Shown one piece after another: positions 17,403-26,813 of a DNA stretch of 64,000 nt. Position 1 is the first letter of the stretch. Each line of letters starts with the position of its first letter. Source of the DNA: JABWCQ01 sp964530625 (GTDB lineage Bacteria > Electryoneota > RPQS01). The notes beneath the pieces are model-generated. The model was not told where the DNA came from, did not search any database, and worked only from the letters and a program-made list of their open reading frames with translations. A program made the translations under genes and the position numbers. Location of the stretch: positions 1-64,000 of the forward strand of contig CAZHAK010000011.1 of assembly GCA_964530625.1 (NCBI GenBank). Reading direction: 5' to 3'.

Positions 17403-18496
17403 CCCTTAATCGCAAGATAAATGTGCTCGCCAAACAATGTCATAATGATCATATAGCCAGCGATGGCTGATGCGATCCATCTCATTGTTTTGTGGCTGGC
17501 GCCTTTGAATATCCACGGCGCTGCAAATAGCCCAAGCGTGGCCACGGTCATTACGACGATGATAATCCAGAACGGCAGCAATTCCATCGGATAGTAGACA
17601 AAATAGAAATACCATTCCGGTTTAATGCCGTCAGGTGTCGAGCCCAACGCATTGTACGGCTCAAGCAGCGGATAGGGGAACAGCGAGTCAAAAGGCAGGC
17701 ACAAAGCTAAAGTAAACACCACGAGAAAGGCGATGCCCCACTCTCTTAGGTCCTTCAGAATAAAGAACGGGAAAAATTTCTCTTTGCGCCTGGGCTTATC
17801 TTCGATTCCCGGACTCATACCATGAAGCTGGACGGACAAGAGATGCAGGCCAATGACGCCGAAGACCATTAATGGCAGAATAACCACGTGCAATGCAAAA
17901 AAGCGGCTCAGTGTCGCTTGGCCGATGGCAGGTGCCCCCTGAATCGTCACCCGCACGTCTTCGGCAAGATGTGACAGCGCCGCAGGAAGATATTGCCCTA
18001 TCTGATCTATTGAAGCCAAGCCGACTTTTGTTGCGTTGACTGCGATTTGATTCCACGGCAAGAGATAACCCGTGAAGCCAAAGCCAAAGGTAATCAGAAG
18101 CAGTAGAACGCCGGCAATCCATGTTATCTCACGCGGCTTGGCAAAAGCTTTCATGGCCAATGACGTCAGCATGTGAGCGATAACGCAGAATATCATGAAT
18201 GACGCCGACCATGCGTGCAAATTCCGAATTAGTGCGCCCATCGTGACGAAATGCGTGATGTATTCCACGGATTCATGAGCTTCGCTGACCGTCGGTTCGT
18301 AGTAGAATAAGAGAAGCAGGCCCGTGAAAACCTGAATCATAAAGAAGAATAGCGCGAGTCCACCGACGTAATATCCCCACGACATCCGATGAACAGGGAC
18401 TTCCTTCTCCATGATCATGTGGCGAACGCTTAGTTTATCGAGCGGCATGCGCGACGCAAGGGCATCAAAAGCTCTATTGAGAAGCGGTTGTTTCAT
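17399..18496 (-). CDS. Cytochrome b of a bc/b6f-type complex
   Basis: Quinol-oxidising membrane subunit of 365 residues with about eight helices. The heme ligands are in RNLHAW...IAHM (13 residues between His) and LHVVIL...GLHLL (14 between), the b6-type spacing. KPEWYFYF carries the PEWY motif of the quinol oxidation site. It therefore holds both the b6 and the subunit-IV parts in one chain. The start is ATG 18496, overlapping the NarI-Rieske stop as TGATG; the GTG at 18499 is less likely. Its position between the Rieske fusion and cytochrome c genes indicates a complete bc-type module inside a nitrate reductase operon. Confidence 0.92.
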   Translation of the reverse strand: MKQPLLNRAFDALASRMPLDKLSVRHMIMEKEVPVHRMSWGYYVGGLALFFFMIQVFTGLLLLFYYEPTVSEAHESVEYITHFVTMGALIRNLHAWSASFMIFCVIAHMLTSLAMKAFAKPREITWIAGVLLLLITFGFGFTGYLLPWNQIAVNATKVGLASIDQIGQYLPAALSHLAEDVRVTIQGAPAIGQATLSRFFALHVVILPLMVFGVIGLHLLSVQLHGMSPGIEDKPRRKEKFFPFFILKDLREWGIAFLVVFTLALCLPFDSLFPYPLLEPYNALGSTPDGIKPEWYFYFVYYPMELLPFWIIIVVMTVATLGLFAAPWIFKGASHKTMRWIASAIAGYMIIMTLFGEHIYLAIKG

Positions 18497-19812
18497 CACG
18501 CCTCCGCCGAAAGTGACTTAACAATGTAAAGCAAATACGACTGCGCAAGCTCCGGATCCACTCGACCTGTGCGCGATCCGCGCGGGCTTTCGGTTGCAAC
18601 TTCATTGCCTTGTTCGTCTCGTAGGACCCAACCTATCCGGTCGAGTGGAGCAGTTGCTGGTGCACCCTGATTGGGCATTCCTGTCTTGATGTCAAAGTAT
18701 GACACGTGACAAGGACAGAGAATGCGCCCGCTCGCATCCACTTGATTACCGACCGTGCATCCCAGGTGAGTACACTTCGCCGACAGTAGCGCTGGCCAAC
18801 CATCCTCACCGAGAAACGCCAAGCCCGGGCGCATCGCGTAATCAATAAAGTATTTACCTACTTTATCGCTCAACTCGGAGAGTTTAGAAACGTAAATGTA
18901 TTCACTACGCAGGCGCTCAAGTTCGAGCTCCTTTTCCTCTGCCGTTAATTGCAACCGACGCAGCCGTGTTTCCAATAGATTCGCTTCCTCGTCGAGATGC
19001 AAGCCCGGCATTTGGAAAAATCTGCCCAGTTTGTCAAACACGCCAATGGAAAGCAGCACTCCTGCTGCACTAATTCCGATAGCTGCTTTGAGGAAGTGAC
19101 GCCGCGATTCTTGGGTGACACGCACCGCAACCGCTTGTTCGTTCCGGCGCGGATTGTTCCAGACAACCTTTTGTGGAGAGCGGAATAAGTAATAAACAGG
19201 CACCGAGATCATGTGAATCAATCTTGTGAACGGGAAAACCAGTAAAATGAGCCACGCCCCCACGACGTGCGCTTGTATAATCACCGGCATATCCCGAATG
19301 ACTGAAACGTCCGGACTCAGCGTGACCAGGCTCCAGACATACGGCGTAAGAGTTCCTGTTGACCAGCTTGCGCCCCAGCGATATCCTAGCGCGACCATTA
19401 GCCCCAAGACGACCTGTCCCAGTAGAAGAGTCGTGACGATGAAGTCGCCGATGTTAGTTGTTTTCTGCAAGCGTCCCGTCGTGAGGCGGCGAAAGAAAAG
19501 AACTGATAAGCCAATCAGACTAAGCACGGTAGCCGCAATGCCTACAGTTTCTGCAACCGCGAGGAGAAAGGGTACAGCCATCAGGCGCTGCCACATTCCG
19601 GGAAGCAGGAATGCGACTAAATGCCCGAAAAAGATTATCAAAATTCCGAAGTGCCAGGGCGCGGAGCCCCATAACAGTTTCTTGCCTTCCAAAAATTGTG
19701 AGGAGAGCGACGTAATGCCATAGCTATCTTTCTTGAAACGCCAGACGATGCCGACAATACATACCGTTATCGCCGCATAAGGCAATCCAACAAATGCGAA
19801 TAGTTCAAGCAT
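18496..19812 (-). CDS. narI: NarI-like cytochrome b fused to a Rieske [2Fe-2S] domain
   Basis: Residues 1 to about 230 are the NarI fold: five helices with heme-ligand His in PWHFGILIIFFGHL and QAHVVGAW...LIHM. After a linker (RRHFLKAAIG, one helix, then a short coiled coil near 270-300) comes a Rieske domain with CTHLGC and CPCHVSYFD. Normal NarI has about 225 residues and no Rieske part. The ATG at 19812 has AGGAGG just upstream and is preferred to the longer frame from 19839. It overlaps narJ by eight bases. The chain could carry electrons from the bc-type quinol site either to NarH or to the cytochromes c. Confidence 0.9.
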   Translation of the reverse strand: MLELFAFVGLPYAAITVCIVGIVWRFKKDSYGITSLSSQFLEGKKLLWGSAPWHFGILIIFFGHLVAFLLPGMWQRLMAVPFLLAVAETVGIAATVLSLIGLSVLFFRRLTTGRLQKTTNIGDFIVTTLLLGQVVLGLMVALGYRWGASWSTGTLTPYVWSLVTLSPDVSVIRDMPVIIQAHVVGAWLILLVFPFTRLIHMISVPVYYLFRSPQKVVWNNPRRNEQAVAVRVTQESRRHFLKAAIGISAAGVLLSIGVFDKLGRFFQMPGLHLDEEANLLETRLRRLQLTAEEKELELERLRSEYIYVSKLSELSDKVGKYFIDYAMRPGLAFLGEDGWPALLSAKCTHLGCTVGNQVDASGRILCPCHVSYFDIKTGMPNQGAPATAPLDRIGWVLRDEQGNEVATESPRGSRTGRVDPELAQSYLLYIVKSLSAEA

Positions 19813-20341
19813 AGGTAGCCTCCTTTCCGGTCTCGGCAACTACCAGCGCCGACGTGGCGGAAAGCAAGTAAGCGTATAAGTTAGATTTTGACTCGAGAAA
19901 TTCAGTCATTTTTTTCAATGCGGGCAATAGTATGAAACGAGCGATCTCGCTGCGTTCTTCCGGCGACGTATACGACAGGAAGCCGAGCACAGTGCTCATG
20001 TGATCGGCCGTTTCACCGGCAGCGGGGTAGTTGCCTTGGCGATACATGTCCAGTAATCCCACCATGAGATGCGACCGTTTAAAGCTTTCCACGCCGAACA
20101 AATGCACACTCAGAGCGGGCGAGCAGAGTGGCGTCAAGTCAAACGTGCGTGTGTACAAATCCTGAAGATCCTCAGGCGTCAGTCCAGCTATCTCCTTTTG
20201 ATACATGCGCAAAGCTTTCAGGCACTTTCTGTTTGAAATGGAGCCTAAGACTTTGTCCAGCAACAATTGATGATCTTGCTGTGGATGGCTCAACAAAGCT
20301 GCGAAATCGTCGCACAGTAGTTCAAATTGTCTCATGCTCAT
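19805..20341 (-). CDS. narJ: Nitrate reductase assembly chaperone (NarJ/TorD family)
   Basis: Cytoplasmic chaperone for cofactor insertion into NarG. The 178-residue all-helical protein has the family signature TFDLTPLCSPALSVHLFG, close to the DLT..CS.YL segment of NarJ proteins, and EERSEIARFILLPALKKM near the C-terminus. Its ATG overlaps the narH stop (ATGA). The order narG-narH-narJ-narI supports the call. Confidence 0.93.
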   Translation of the reverse strand: MSMRQFELLCDDFAALLSHPQQDHQLLLDKVLGSISNRKCLKALRMYQKEIAGLTPEDLQDLYTRTFDLTPLCSPALSVHLFGVESFKRSHLMVGLLDMYRQGNYPAAGETADHMSTVLGFLSYTSPEERSEIARFILLPALKKMTEFLESKSNLYAYLLSATSALVVAETGKEATYA

Positions 20342-21834
20342 TTAACCCTCCTTTCCGGAACAGACAGCGTACCAAACCCGCAACTGCCTTTACAATCTTG
20401 CACGTCGCACATCGTCTCAATTGCCTCTTCGCGTTGAAGAGGCGGTAGCACATAACGTTTATGCACAGTGGGGACGGCGGTGAGCAGATAAATCTCTTCC
20501 GCTTCTTCAGGTGTCGTTCCAGCTTCACGCATGATCCGCTTGACACGATCGTCGCTGATGTCGCCGACTTCCTGCATCCGTTTGTAATAGCGCACGGCCA
20601 TCAGTTTCTTTAGAGACGACGTCACGACAGCTTCATTGCCGGCGCTGAACATTTTCGCCATATACTGAATAGACAATCGAGACTTGTCGAGCGACGAGAA
20701 GAAGGTGTCTTCTGCGTGATCATACGGTTGATCGCCGTCCTTGCCCATGACAGGCAGTAATGGTGGTACGTAGAAGAGCATCGGCATCGTGCGGTACTCG
20801 ACATGAAGCGGCAGCGCGAGTTTCCACTCCTTGACGTACTTATACACCGGTGACTTGCGAGCGGACTCGAGCATTTCGTCGGAAACTCCATTCGCGCGCG
20901 CGGATGCGATCACCGTTTCATCGTTCGGATCGCAAATCACGTCGCGCTGGGCTTCGACCAGCATCGGATCGGCGGTCCCCATGGCGGACTCAATTCTGTC
21001 CGCGTCATAAAGCAAGACTCCGAGATAGCGAATTCTACCAACACACGAATGGAAACATGCGGGCGCTTGTCCCGTTTCGATGCGTGGGTAACAGAGAATG
21101 CACTTTTCAGATTTTCCCGTGACCCAGTTGTAGTAGATTTTTTTGTATGGGCAAGCCGAAATACAGGCGCGCCAGCCACGGCAAACTTCTTGGTTGATCA
21201 AAACGATTCCGTCTTCACCACGCTTGTAGAGCGCACCCGACGGACAGGAGGCCACGCAGCTTGGATTCGCGCAGTGATTGCAAATTCGTGGCAGATACAT
21301 AAACGCCACGCGCTGTATTTCAAAAAGCTGCTGGCGCTCTTCCGGGGAGAGCTTGTCGTAGTTTACGTCATTGGCGGCGTAAATCGGCGAGCCGGAAAGA
21401 TCGTCGTCCCAATTGGGTCCGGCTTCAATCTTTATCTCTTCACCGGTGATCTGTGAAATCGGTCTTGCAGTCGGCTGATCATCACCTGCCGGTGCGTCAA
21501 AGAGATTTTCGTATTCGTACGTCCAAGGCTCGTAGTAGTCTTCCAAACCCGGCTGATTCGGATTGTAGAAGAGTTTCAACAACCCGCCGAGTTTCGATTG
21601 CGACTTGAGCTTCAGCTTGTTATCGTCGCTAAGCTTCCATCCGCCCTTATAACGATCCTGGTCTTCCCAGCGGTGCGGAAAACCCGTGCCGGGTTTCGTT
21701 TCGACGTTGTTCCACCACATGTATTCCGCGCCGGGTCGATCGGTCCAGACATTCTTGCAAGCGACGCTGCACGTATGACAACCGATACATTTGTCGAGGT
21801 GAAACACCATGGAGACTTGTGCTCGTATATCCAT
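20338..21834 (-). CDS. narH: Respiratory nitrate reductase beta subunit
   Basis: Electron-transfer subunit with three [4Fe-4S] clusters and one [3Fe-4S] cluster. The first cluster motif is CIGCHTCSVACKN at residue 17 onward. The central block has CNHCANPSCVASCP, CRGWRACISACP (Trp replacing a Cys, as expected for the 3Fe cluster), then CILCYPR and CFHSC. At 498 residues it is full length. It lies ten bases after narG and overlaps narJ. Confidence 0.97.
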   Translation of the reverse strand: MDIRAQVSMVFHLDKCIGCHTCSVACKNVWTDRPGAEYMWWNNVETKPGTGFPHRWEDQDRYKGGWKLSDDNKLKLKSQSKLGGLLKLFYNPNQPGLEDYYEPWTYEYENLFDAPAGDDQPTARPISQITGEEIKIEAGPNWDDDLSGSPIYAANDVNYDKLSPEERQQLFEIQRVAFMYLPRICNHCANPSCVASCPSGALYKRGEDGIVLINQEVCRGWRACISACPYKKIYYNWVTGKSEKCILCYPRIETGQAPACFHSCVGRIRYLGVLLYDADRIESAMGTADPMLVEAQRDVICDPNDETVIASARANGVSDEMLESARKSPVYKYVKEWKLALPLHVEYRTMPMLFYVPPLLPVMGKDGDQPYDHAEDTFFSSLDKSRLSIQYMAKMFSAGNEAVVTSSLKKLMAVRYYKRMQEVGDISDDRVKRIMREAGTTPEEAEEIYLLTAVPTVHKRYVLPPLQREEAIETMCDVQDCKGSCGFGTLSVPERRVK

Positions 21835-21844
21835 TTTTCACCCT

Positions 21845-24800
21845 TTACCAGATTACTTTTTCGAGTTTTTTAACGGCAACAAACGTGTCGCGATTCACTC
21901 CGGTCGGACCCCAGTAGTTGAAGGCGTACGTAAATTGCGCGTAACCGCCGATCATGAGCAACGGTTTGAGCTTTGCGCGTGTCAAGCTGTTGTGCCCACC
22001 TGCCCGCCGATCGCCGCGCTCGGGGGATTTCGGAATTCCCAATGTCCGCTCAGGCGAGTGATAAATGAAGCACATTCCGCGCGGTATGCGCGCGCTGACA
22101 TTAGCGGGCGTGCAAACCACACCGTGGTCATTGAAGATTTCGACCCAATCGTTATCCACAATTCCCAGCAAGAGTGCGTCCTTGTCGTTGATCCAGATCG
22201 GATCATGACCGCGGCTCAGTGTCCGCATTCGAAGCGTGTCGCCGTAAGTTGAGTGAATGGACCATTTGCCATGCGGTGTAAGATAGTTCAGCACCAATGT
22301 TCCGCCAGCAGGTTTCGACATATCCAGGTCGCCGAGCACTTCGCGAGACGCGCGAGGTTTGAATGTCGGAAGATTTTCGCCGTAGGCAATGTAGGCCTCG
22401 TGATCGAGATAGTAGTGCTGGCGACCGCTCATTGTTCGCCACGGGATCAGCCCTTCAACGTTTTGACAGAAGGCTGAGTACGTCCGTTCATCGCTTGTCA
22501 CTCCCGACCAAAACGGCGTCGTGAGAATTCTTCGCGGCTGGGTTGCGATGTCGTCGAACGTCACGCGGACAGAGCGCGTTCGCTCCGCGGCGTGTGAGTG
22601 GTCTATACCTGTGTTAATGGCTTCAGCTTTGTACGACCTGAATGCCAACTCGCCGTTTGTCTCAGGGGCAAAATTGAGAATGGCTTCACAGACTAGCAAA
22701 TCTTCACGCAGTGACGGATACTCTCCCCCCCCCCATTTTTCTGTGGGATTGTTCTCCATGTATGCGTCATACATATCCTCGACCGCGAATTGTATTCCGT
22801 GCATGCCCAAGCCCTTGCGGAAATTCGGCCCGAGGCTGATAAACTTATTGAAGACGTCCTTGTAATCACGTTTAACGACTTTGATATTAGGCATCGTCTT
22901 GCCGGGAATGGCTTCACATTCGCCCTTGGACCAATCTTTGATTGAGGGCTGAGCTATCTCTGCGGGTGTATCGTGTGCGAGAGGTGCCGTTACGACGTCC
23001 TCAATGGGATCAGGAAGATATCGCTCCGCAAATTTTGCCGTCACGCGAGCGATTTCGCGGAATATGTCCCAGTCGCTCTTTGATTCCCAACACGCCGGGA
23101 CAGCAGCCTGCAACGGATGAATGAAACTGTGCATATCCGTTGAGTTCAGATCGTTCTTCTCGTAGTAAGTTGCGGCGGGCAATACAATATCTGAATAGAG
23201 CGCCGATGAATCCATACGGTAATTCAAGTCCACCACAAGATCCATCTTGCCGAGTTCAACTTTGTCATGCCATGTAACATCCTCGATATGCTCTTTTGCG
23301 CGTTCCGTGGCAATGAGATTTGTATGCGTTCCCAAGTAATGCTTAAGGAAGTATTCGTGACCTTTGGCGGATGACAGCAATGCATTGCCGCGCCAGATGT
23401 AGAACACACGCGGGAAGTTCTTGGACGAGTCCGGATCTTCTACTGCAAACTTCAGCTTCTTGGCTTTCAAGCGCTCGACTACGTTCTTGACAATACTCGC
23501 TTCGTCCGTCGCGCCGTGTTGCCGTGCTTCCATAACAACTTCCAGCGATGATTGATCGAACTGAGGATAAGACGGCAGCCAACCGGAACGTACAGCTTGC
23601 ACTTGCTTGTCTATAACATGACCATGTGCCATGCAGTGTGAACGGTCATCAACCTGGCAAACGTCTTCGAATTTTCCGTCGTAGCGCCATTGATCAGAAT
23701 TTACATAGTGAAATGACGGAGTATTTTGCAAACGTGGCGGCGCGGCCCAATCCGTCGCGAACGCGATCGGTGCCCATGACGTTTGCGGGACGAGCTTTTC
23801 TTGTCCAACATAGTGATTTAGACCGCCACCGTTCTTGCCAACACATCCGCAGAGCATGAGGTTCGTGATAACCGCGCGATAAATAAGATTGTTGTGATAC
23901 CAGTGATTCACACCTGCGCCGATAATCACGCTGCATTTCCCGTTACTCTTTTCGGCGGTCGTAGCCCAATTGCGCGCGAAGCGCAGCACCACGTCGCCGG
24001 ACACGCCCGTAAATTTCTCCTGCCAGGCGGGAGTGTAGGCATGTTCCGGCTCTTCATACGGAGCAGGTGCGGATTTATCTCGGCTGACTCCGTAGCGCGC
24101 CAAGAGCAGCTCAAATGCTGTGGTGACGTATGTTTCGCCGTCAGCGGTCTTGATTTTTCGAACAGGAACCTTCGCCGAAACTGATTTGTCACCTAACTCT
24201 GACGAAAACTCCGGAAATGACACTGTGATCAATTCATTCTTTTCAGAGTCGAGCGTCAATAGCGGATCAAATTCCTTGCCCGTGCGCTCATCCTCGAGCT
24301 TGAGATTCCATTGGCCTTTTTTCTCTTGCCACCTGTGGCCGACTGTCCCTAACGGCAGTTTTAGTTCTCCGCTCGCCGAATCAAACATGAAGAGTTTCCA
24401 CTCCGCATTGTCAATGCTTTTTGTGTCGGCGACTTGTGATGCGCGGAGATATTGGCCCGGTTTATATGTGCCGTCTTTCTGTTTCTTCAGTTCGACCAGA
24501 ATCGGGCCATCCGTGAACTGCTTCTGATAGCCGACAAAATAGGGCACTGACTTTTCAATGTAGTATTCGCGCAGAACCGTGTGGCCGACCGCCATCCAGA
24601 ATGCGCCGTCCTGTCCTTGATGAATCGGCACCCATTCGTCCGAGACCTTGGAGACCATCGAGAAGTCCGGCGAGAAAACAACAACCTTCGCGCCGCGATG
24701 TCTGGCTTCAACCAGAAAATGTGCGTCAGGTGTACGCGTCATCAACACATTCGAACCCACGACAGCGATAAAGTCCGACTTAAACCAATCCGCGCTCTCT

Positions 24801-25468
24801 GCAACGTCAGTTTGTTCACCCCAAACTTCCGGAGAAGCAGGTGGTAAATCGCAGTACCAGTCATAGAAAGAAAGAGAAACGCCACCCATGAGCTGCATGA
24901 AGCGCGATCCGGCGGCGTAGCTGACCATGGACATTGCTGGTATCGGCGAAAATCCAACGATCCGGTCAGGACCGTGTTTTCTGACTGTATGAATGTTTGC
25001 GGCAGCAAGAATTTCGAGCGCTTCATCCCAACTGAATCTGCGCAAACCACCTTTGCCGCGCGCCGTATGATACATCGCTCGCTTCTCAGGATTGGAAACA
25101 ATCGAATCCCAAGCCGCGACGGGATCGTCCGGAAACTCCACTTTGGCTTCGCGCCACATGTCAATCAAGGCGCCGCGAACATACGGATACTTTACGCGTA
25201 TCGGACTATAGATATACCAAGAGTATGAAATTCCTCGTTGACAGCCGCGAGGCTCATAGGGCGGAATATCCTTATCAATAATCGGATAATCCAACGCCTG
25301 CATCTCCCACGTGACGATGCCGTTCTTTACATAGATATCCCAACTACAGCCGCCTGTGCAATTGACCCCATGCGTGCTTCTAATAATTTTATCGTATGAC
25401 CAGCGGTTGCGGTAAAAATCTTCCCATTCCCGCTGTTTGGGATCAAATAGATCAGTTATCCAGCTCAT
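21845..25468 (-). CDS. narG: Respiratory nitrate reductase alpha subunit (Mo-bisMGD)
   Basis: Catalytic subunit reducing nitrate to nitrite. THGVNCTGGC (H33, C37, C41) with C76 in EPRGCQRG forms the His-ligated FS0 cluster. WYCDLPPASPEVWGEQTDV supplies Mo ligand Asp207 in the context typical of membrane-bound NarG. There is no twin-arginine signal, so the enzyme should face the cytoplasm. At 1207 residues it is full length. A run of ten G on the coding strand (22725-22734) lies inside the gene without breaking the frame. The ATG overlaps the upstream cytochrome stop (ATGA). Confidence 0.97.
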   Translation of the reverse strand: MSWITDLFDPKQREWEDFYRNRWSYDKIIRSTHGVNCTGGCSWDIYVKNGIVTWEMQALDYPIIDKDIPPYEPRGCQRGISYSWYIYSPIRVKYPYVRGALIDMWREAKVEFPDDPVAAWDSIVSNPEKRAMYHTARGKGGLRRFSWDEALEILAAANIHTVRKHGPDRIVGFSPIPAMSMVSYAAGSRFMQLMGGVSLSFYDWYCDLPPASPEVWGEQTDVAESADWFKSDFIAVVGSNVLMTRTPDAHFLVEARHRGAKVVVFSPDFSMVSKVSDEWVPIHQGQDGAFWMAVGHTVLREYYIEKSVPYFVGYQKQFTDGPILVELKKQKDGTYKPGQYLRASQVADTKSIDNAEWKLFMFDSASGELKLPLGTVGHRWQEKKGQWNLKLEDERTGKEFDPLLTLDSEKNELITVSFPEFSSELGDKSVSAKVPVRKIKTADGETYVTTAFELLLARYGVSRDKSAPAPYEEPEHAYTPAWQEKFTGVSGDVVLRFARNWATTAEKSNGKCSVIIGAGVNHWYHNNLIYRAVITNLMLCGCVGKNGGGLNHYVGQEKLVPQTSWAPIAFATDWAAPPRLQNTPSFHYVNSDQWRYDGKFEDVCQVDDRSHCMAHGHVIDKQVQAVRSGWLPSYPQFDQSSLEVVMEARQHGATDEASIVKNVVERLKAKKLKFAVEDPDSSKNFPRVFYIWRGNALLSSAKGHEYFLKHYLGTHTNLIATERAKEHIEDVTWHDKVELGKMDLVVDLNYRMDSSALYSDIVLPAATYYEKNDLNSTDMHSFIHPLQAAVPACWESKSDWDIFREIARVTAKFAERYLPDPIEDVVTAPLAHDTPAEIAQPSIKDWSKGECEAIPGKTMPNIKVVKRDYKDVFNKFISLGPNFRKGLGMHGIQFAVEDMYDAYMENNPTEKWGGGEYPSLREDLLVCEAILNFAPETNGELAFRSYKAEAINTGIDHSHAAERTRSVRVTFDDIATQPRRILTTPFWSGVTSDERTYSAFCQNVEGLIPWRTMSGRQHYYLDHEAYIAYGENLPTFKPRASREVLGDLDMSKPAGGTLVLNYLTPHGKWSIHSTYGDTLRMRTLSRGHDPIWINDKDALLLGIVDNDWVEIFNDHGVVCTPANVSARIPRGMCFIYHSPERTLGIPKSPERGDRRAGGHNSLTRAKLKPLLMIGGYAQFTYAFNYWGPTGVNRDTFVAVKKLEKVIW

Positions 25469-26268
25469 GATACACCTCGTAAGCGCGGCATCGTGTGGCG
25501 CGAGCGATTGCGAAAAATTCCAACTATAAATAGAAGGCTGAGAATACCCACCACAAGACCTATCGTCGGTGCGTTGTCTTCGATACTTGAAGCGGGCATT
25601 AGCTCGGGACTTGACATGTATTCCGCGAGATGAACAGCTTCCTGTGCCGTTATCGGCTTATTCTTGTAGGTCCCTGCCATAACGACAAACTGTGCTTGCT
25701 GAATCGCTGAGGTCATCGCGATTATTCCCATCCGGGTATGCAAGTCCGTTAGGTCCAGTCCTAATGATCCACCCTGCGCTCCGGCACGATGACAAGTGAT
25801 GCATGCCACGCCGCCGTTTGCGAGTGGCGTGGTTCCGTCAAACAGTTCTTGACCTATCGTTTTAGAAGCAGGCTCAAGCGTCGCCGCCACGGCTTTGCTT
25901 GCCAGTTCTTGCGCAATACGAACGCGGTCTCCCGCGCGTGCGTCCTGCAACAGCTCAACATACTCGCTAATCTCTTCGTCTGTTAATGGGCCAACCCGAT
26001 CCTCCATCAGTTTAACCATATCGGCAAGTTCAGCCTTTGGCCAAACACGTGTAGGTAATAAGTCAGGACCTGTCAGCTTTCCACCGCCGATCGTGTGGCA
26101 ACCGGCGCACTTTTGCGAGTATTTTTGTGCGATGACGTCTACTTGCCCGGCAGGGTTTGTGACTTCCACGCTGTCAACTTGCGCGGTTAGAGTGTCTGTT
26201 TCCTGTGCAATCGCGCCGTTCCAGAGACAAAGCCCGAAGGCCAGCGTCATTATGAAGAACCACTTCAT
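25465..26268 (-). CDS. Exported diheme cytochrome c with C-terminal anchor
   Basis: The signal peptide is MKWFFIMTLAFGLCLWNG and onward. Heme sites are CAGCH at 54-58 and CITCH at 156-160, each followed by a class-I-like fold. One membrane helix near 237-257 (IGLVVGILSLLFIVGIF) precedes a short basic cytoplasmic tail. The open frame runs up to 26442, but the ATG at 26268 gives the signal peptide and overlaps the MOSC stop (ATGA). Directly upstream of narG, it resembles the cytochromes c found before nar genes in some other bacteria. Confidence 0.88.
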   Translation of the reverse strand: MKWFFIMTLAFGLCLWNGAIAQETDTLTAQVDSVEVTNPAGQVDVIAQKYSQKCAGCHTIGGGKLTGPDLLPTRVWPKAELADMVKLMEDRVGPLTDEEISEYVELLQDARAGDRVRIAQELASKAVAATLEPASKTIGQELFDGTTPLANGGVACITCHRAGAQGGSLGLDLTDLHTRMGIIAMTSAIQQAQFVVMAGTYKNKPITAQEAVHLAEYMSSPELMPASSIEDNAPTIGLVVGILSLLFIVGIFRNRSRHTMPRLRGVS

Positions 26269-26810
26269 ATGGCGACCTCGTTTGACGCTGATTGATTGTG
26301 AGGAACGTCGGGCTTCGGCGTATGAATAACAACCGTATCCCCGACCTTGATCACTCCGCCCTTTTTTACAATCGCAAAAATTCCTTCGCGCGGCATGACA
26401 CAATCTCCCGCTTGGTAGAAAATGGCACACTTCGCGTGACACTCTTTTCCTATTTGAGTAATTTCCAATTCAGACTCTCCCACCGTGACACGCGTTCCAA
26501 TGGTCAAATTCGGAATATCAATAAACTCGGTCGTCAGATTTTCAGCAAAGGCCCCGGGGCGAACAGGTACGCCCTTGTCGCGCATTTTCTGAACACTTTC
26601 CATGGCCAGAATACTAATTTGGCGATGCCAGTCTCCTGCGTGCACGTCGCCTTCCATACCCCAATTTTCTATCAGGCGTGCCTCATTCCGGTTTGCTTTC
26701 GGAATACCGCGGCGGGTGCTGATCGAAATCGCACCGAGTCTGCCGCTGCCCGCACTTTCTCCGTTATTTGACTGGGAAGAAACAGCGGAATTGTGAATGC
26801 CGTCAGCCAT
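26265..26810 (-). CDS. MOSC-domain protein
   Basis: MOSC domains occur in molybdenum-cofactor sulfurases and in Mo enzymes such as the YiiM/mARC groups. Visible features are WGMEGDVHAGDWHRQIS near residue 50, the PGAFAENLTTEFIDI segment, and GKECHAKCAIF with three candidate Cys/His residues near the expected conserved Cys. The 181-residue stand-alone length matches small MOSC proteins. AGGAGG, formed by the last codons of moaA, precedes the ATG. It most likely binds or delivers a form of the cofactor to the operon's products. The exact role is unknown. Confidence 0.85.
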   Translation of the reverse strand: MADGIHNSAVSSQSNNGESAGSGRLGAISISTRRGIPKANRNEARLIENWGMEGDVHAGDWHRQISILAMESVQKMRDKGVPVRPGAFAENLTTEFIDIPNLTIGTRVTVGESELEITQIGKECHAKCAIFYQAGDCVMPREGIFAIVKKGGVIKVGDTVVIHTPKPDVPHNQSASNEVAI

Positions 26811-26813
26811 TTA

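Noticed and set aside
21845..25468. Nitrite oxidoreductase (NxrA) instead of nitrate reductase
   Set aside because: No twin-arginine signal, a NarG-type FS0 motif and Asp context, and a narGHJI order with NarK favour a cytoplasmic nitrate reductase.
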